This document shows, one piece after another, positions 63,666 through 64,000 of a stretch of 64,000 nt of DNA. Position 1 is the stretch's first letter; every line of letters starts with the position of its first letter. The translations under genes and the position numbers were made by a program. Origin of the DNA: Bacteroides sp. ET71 (GTDB lineage: Bacteria > Bacteroidota > Bacteroidia > Bacteroidales > Bacteroidaceae); NCBI RefSeq assembly GCF_023336905.1, contig NZ_JAMBLS010000012.1, positions 1-64,000 of the forward strand. The letters are read 5' to 3'. The notes beneath the pieces are model-generated. The model was not told the origin of the DNA and searched no databases. It worked only from the letters and a program-made list of their open reading frames with translations.

Positions 63666-64000
63666 TTAGTTGTTCCAGTCTTCCAGTTCCCCACCTATTT
63701 CTATCTTTATCTGTTCTGGGTTCTTGGATACGACTAATTGGACGTTATGCTGAATACCTTGTTTGAATATAAACTTGCTTTCATATAAATAAGATACCCC
63801 TTGCATGATAACTTCTACTAATGGCTGACGGTTATCCAGACGTTGAGGTACAACGATGGCTGTATATCGGTGGTTGCCTAAACTCTGAGCTCGTATGCTC
63901 TGCGTTGTGGCATAGGGATCGCGTGTCACGATTCCCACACTTAAATCGATTGTAGCTTGAGGCACGGTATTGTGTATATACACTTCTGCGTCTTCTGGCA
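63666..64000 (-). CDS. Fimbrillin-like protein, C-terminal part (cut by window edge)
   Basis: The open frame enters from beyond 64000 and ends at 63666. The visible 111 residues are all-beta (VYIHNTVPQATIDLSVGIVT, SLGNHRYTAIVVPQRLDNRQ) and end KNPEQIKIEIGGELEDWNN. This resembles the closing strand of Bacteroidales fimbrillin/Mfa-type pilin proteins, where a final beta strand is followed by a DWN motif. The length of the full protein and its signal cannot be seen. The family call rests on the tail pattern only. Confidence 0.6.
   Translation of the reverse strand, partial: PEDAEVYIHNTVPQATIDLSVGIVTRDPYATTQSIRAQSLGNHRYTAIVVPQRLDNRQPLVEVIMQGVSYLYESKFIFKQGIQHNVQLVVSKNPEQIKIEIGGELEDWNN

Overview
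The window looks like a chromosomal segment of a gut Bacteroidales species (Bacteroides/Phocaeicola type). The evidence is two SusC/SusD pairs, GH92/GH18/GH130 glycosidases, BACON and DUF1735-type lipoproteins, an ECF sigma/FecR regulator set, a fimbrillin-like gene, and many promoters with the Bacteroidetes -7 element TAnnTTTG. No 16S gene is present, so the species cannot be fixed.

Layout. 1-5.8 kb: a SusC receptor gene that has lost its 5' end, then SusD and a surface lipoprotein. 6.0-9.6 kb (minus): a housekeeping run of marC, a yjjG-like HAD phosphatase, a coiled-coil lipoprotein, rsmI and a small conserved gene. 9.7-11.5 kb: thymidine kinase and an AI-2E family permease, then tRNA-Lys(UUU). 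11.6-13.0 kb: a decayed island next to the tRNA, holding an integrase arm-domain remnant, an AraC regulator without its middle, and a Tat-signal aldo/keto reductase reduced to its two ends. 13.3-15.5 kb (minus): a Vat/CatB-type acetyltransferase and a MATE efflux pump whose leader contains a long hairpin. 16.3-20.9 kb: a TolC-family gene behind a clear sigma-54 promoter with two identical upstream palindromes, followed by a sigma-54 activator and its histidine kinase. 21-26.7 kb: a CDP-alcohol phosphotransferase with GtrA, Ogt, the HU / small basic protein / RNase G group, an acidic protein, and an HxlR regulator facing a stub of its probable target.

26.7-48.8 kb is the functional centre: a polysaccharide utilisation locus (PUL) that I read as specific for high-mannose N-glycans. 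The plus strand carries an ECF sigma factor, a SusC with an STN signalling domain, SusD, a GH18-fold protein without catalytic acids, a DUF1735-LamG lipoprotein, a DUF1735-GH18 endo-beta-N-acetylglucosaminidase and a BACON lipoprotein. The divergent minus strand carries three GH92 alpha-mannosidases, FecR, an MFS transporter and a GH130 phosphorylase. Together they describe a route: release of the glycan at the cell surface, import by SusCD, trimming in the periplasm, uptake across the inner membrane, and phosphorolysis of the Man-GlcNAc core.

48.9-54.6 kb: palindromic tandem repeats, a frameshifted HU-like/DUF4469 gene, a DUF6340 lipoprotein and secA. 54.7-64 kb: an alkaline-phosphatase-fold protein that has lost metal ligands, coupled to a DUF4105 protein; then a Hanks-type kinase with a small partner, and minus-strand surface or periplasmic proteins (FN3/BspA repeats, a PEGA-like protein, WG repeats) ending in a fimbrillin-like gene cut by the window edge. 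Repeats are frequent between genes: 23-bp x4.7, 22-bp x2, about 120-bp x3 and 24-bp x4.
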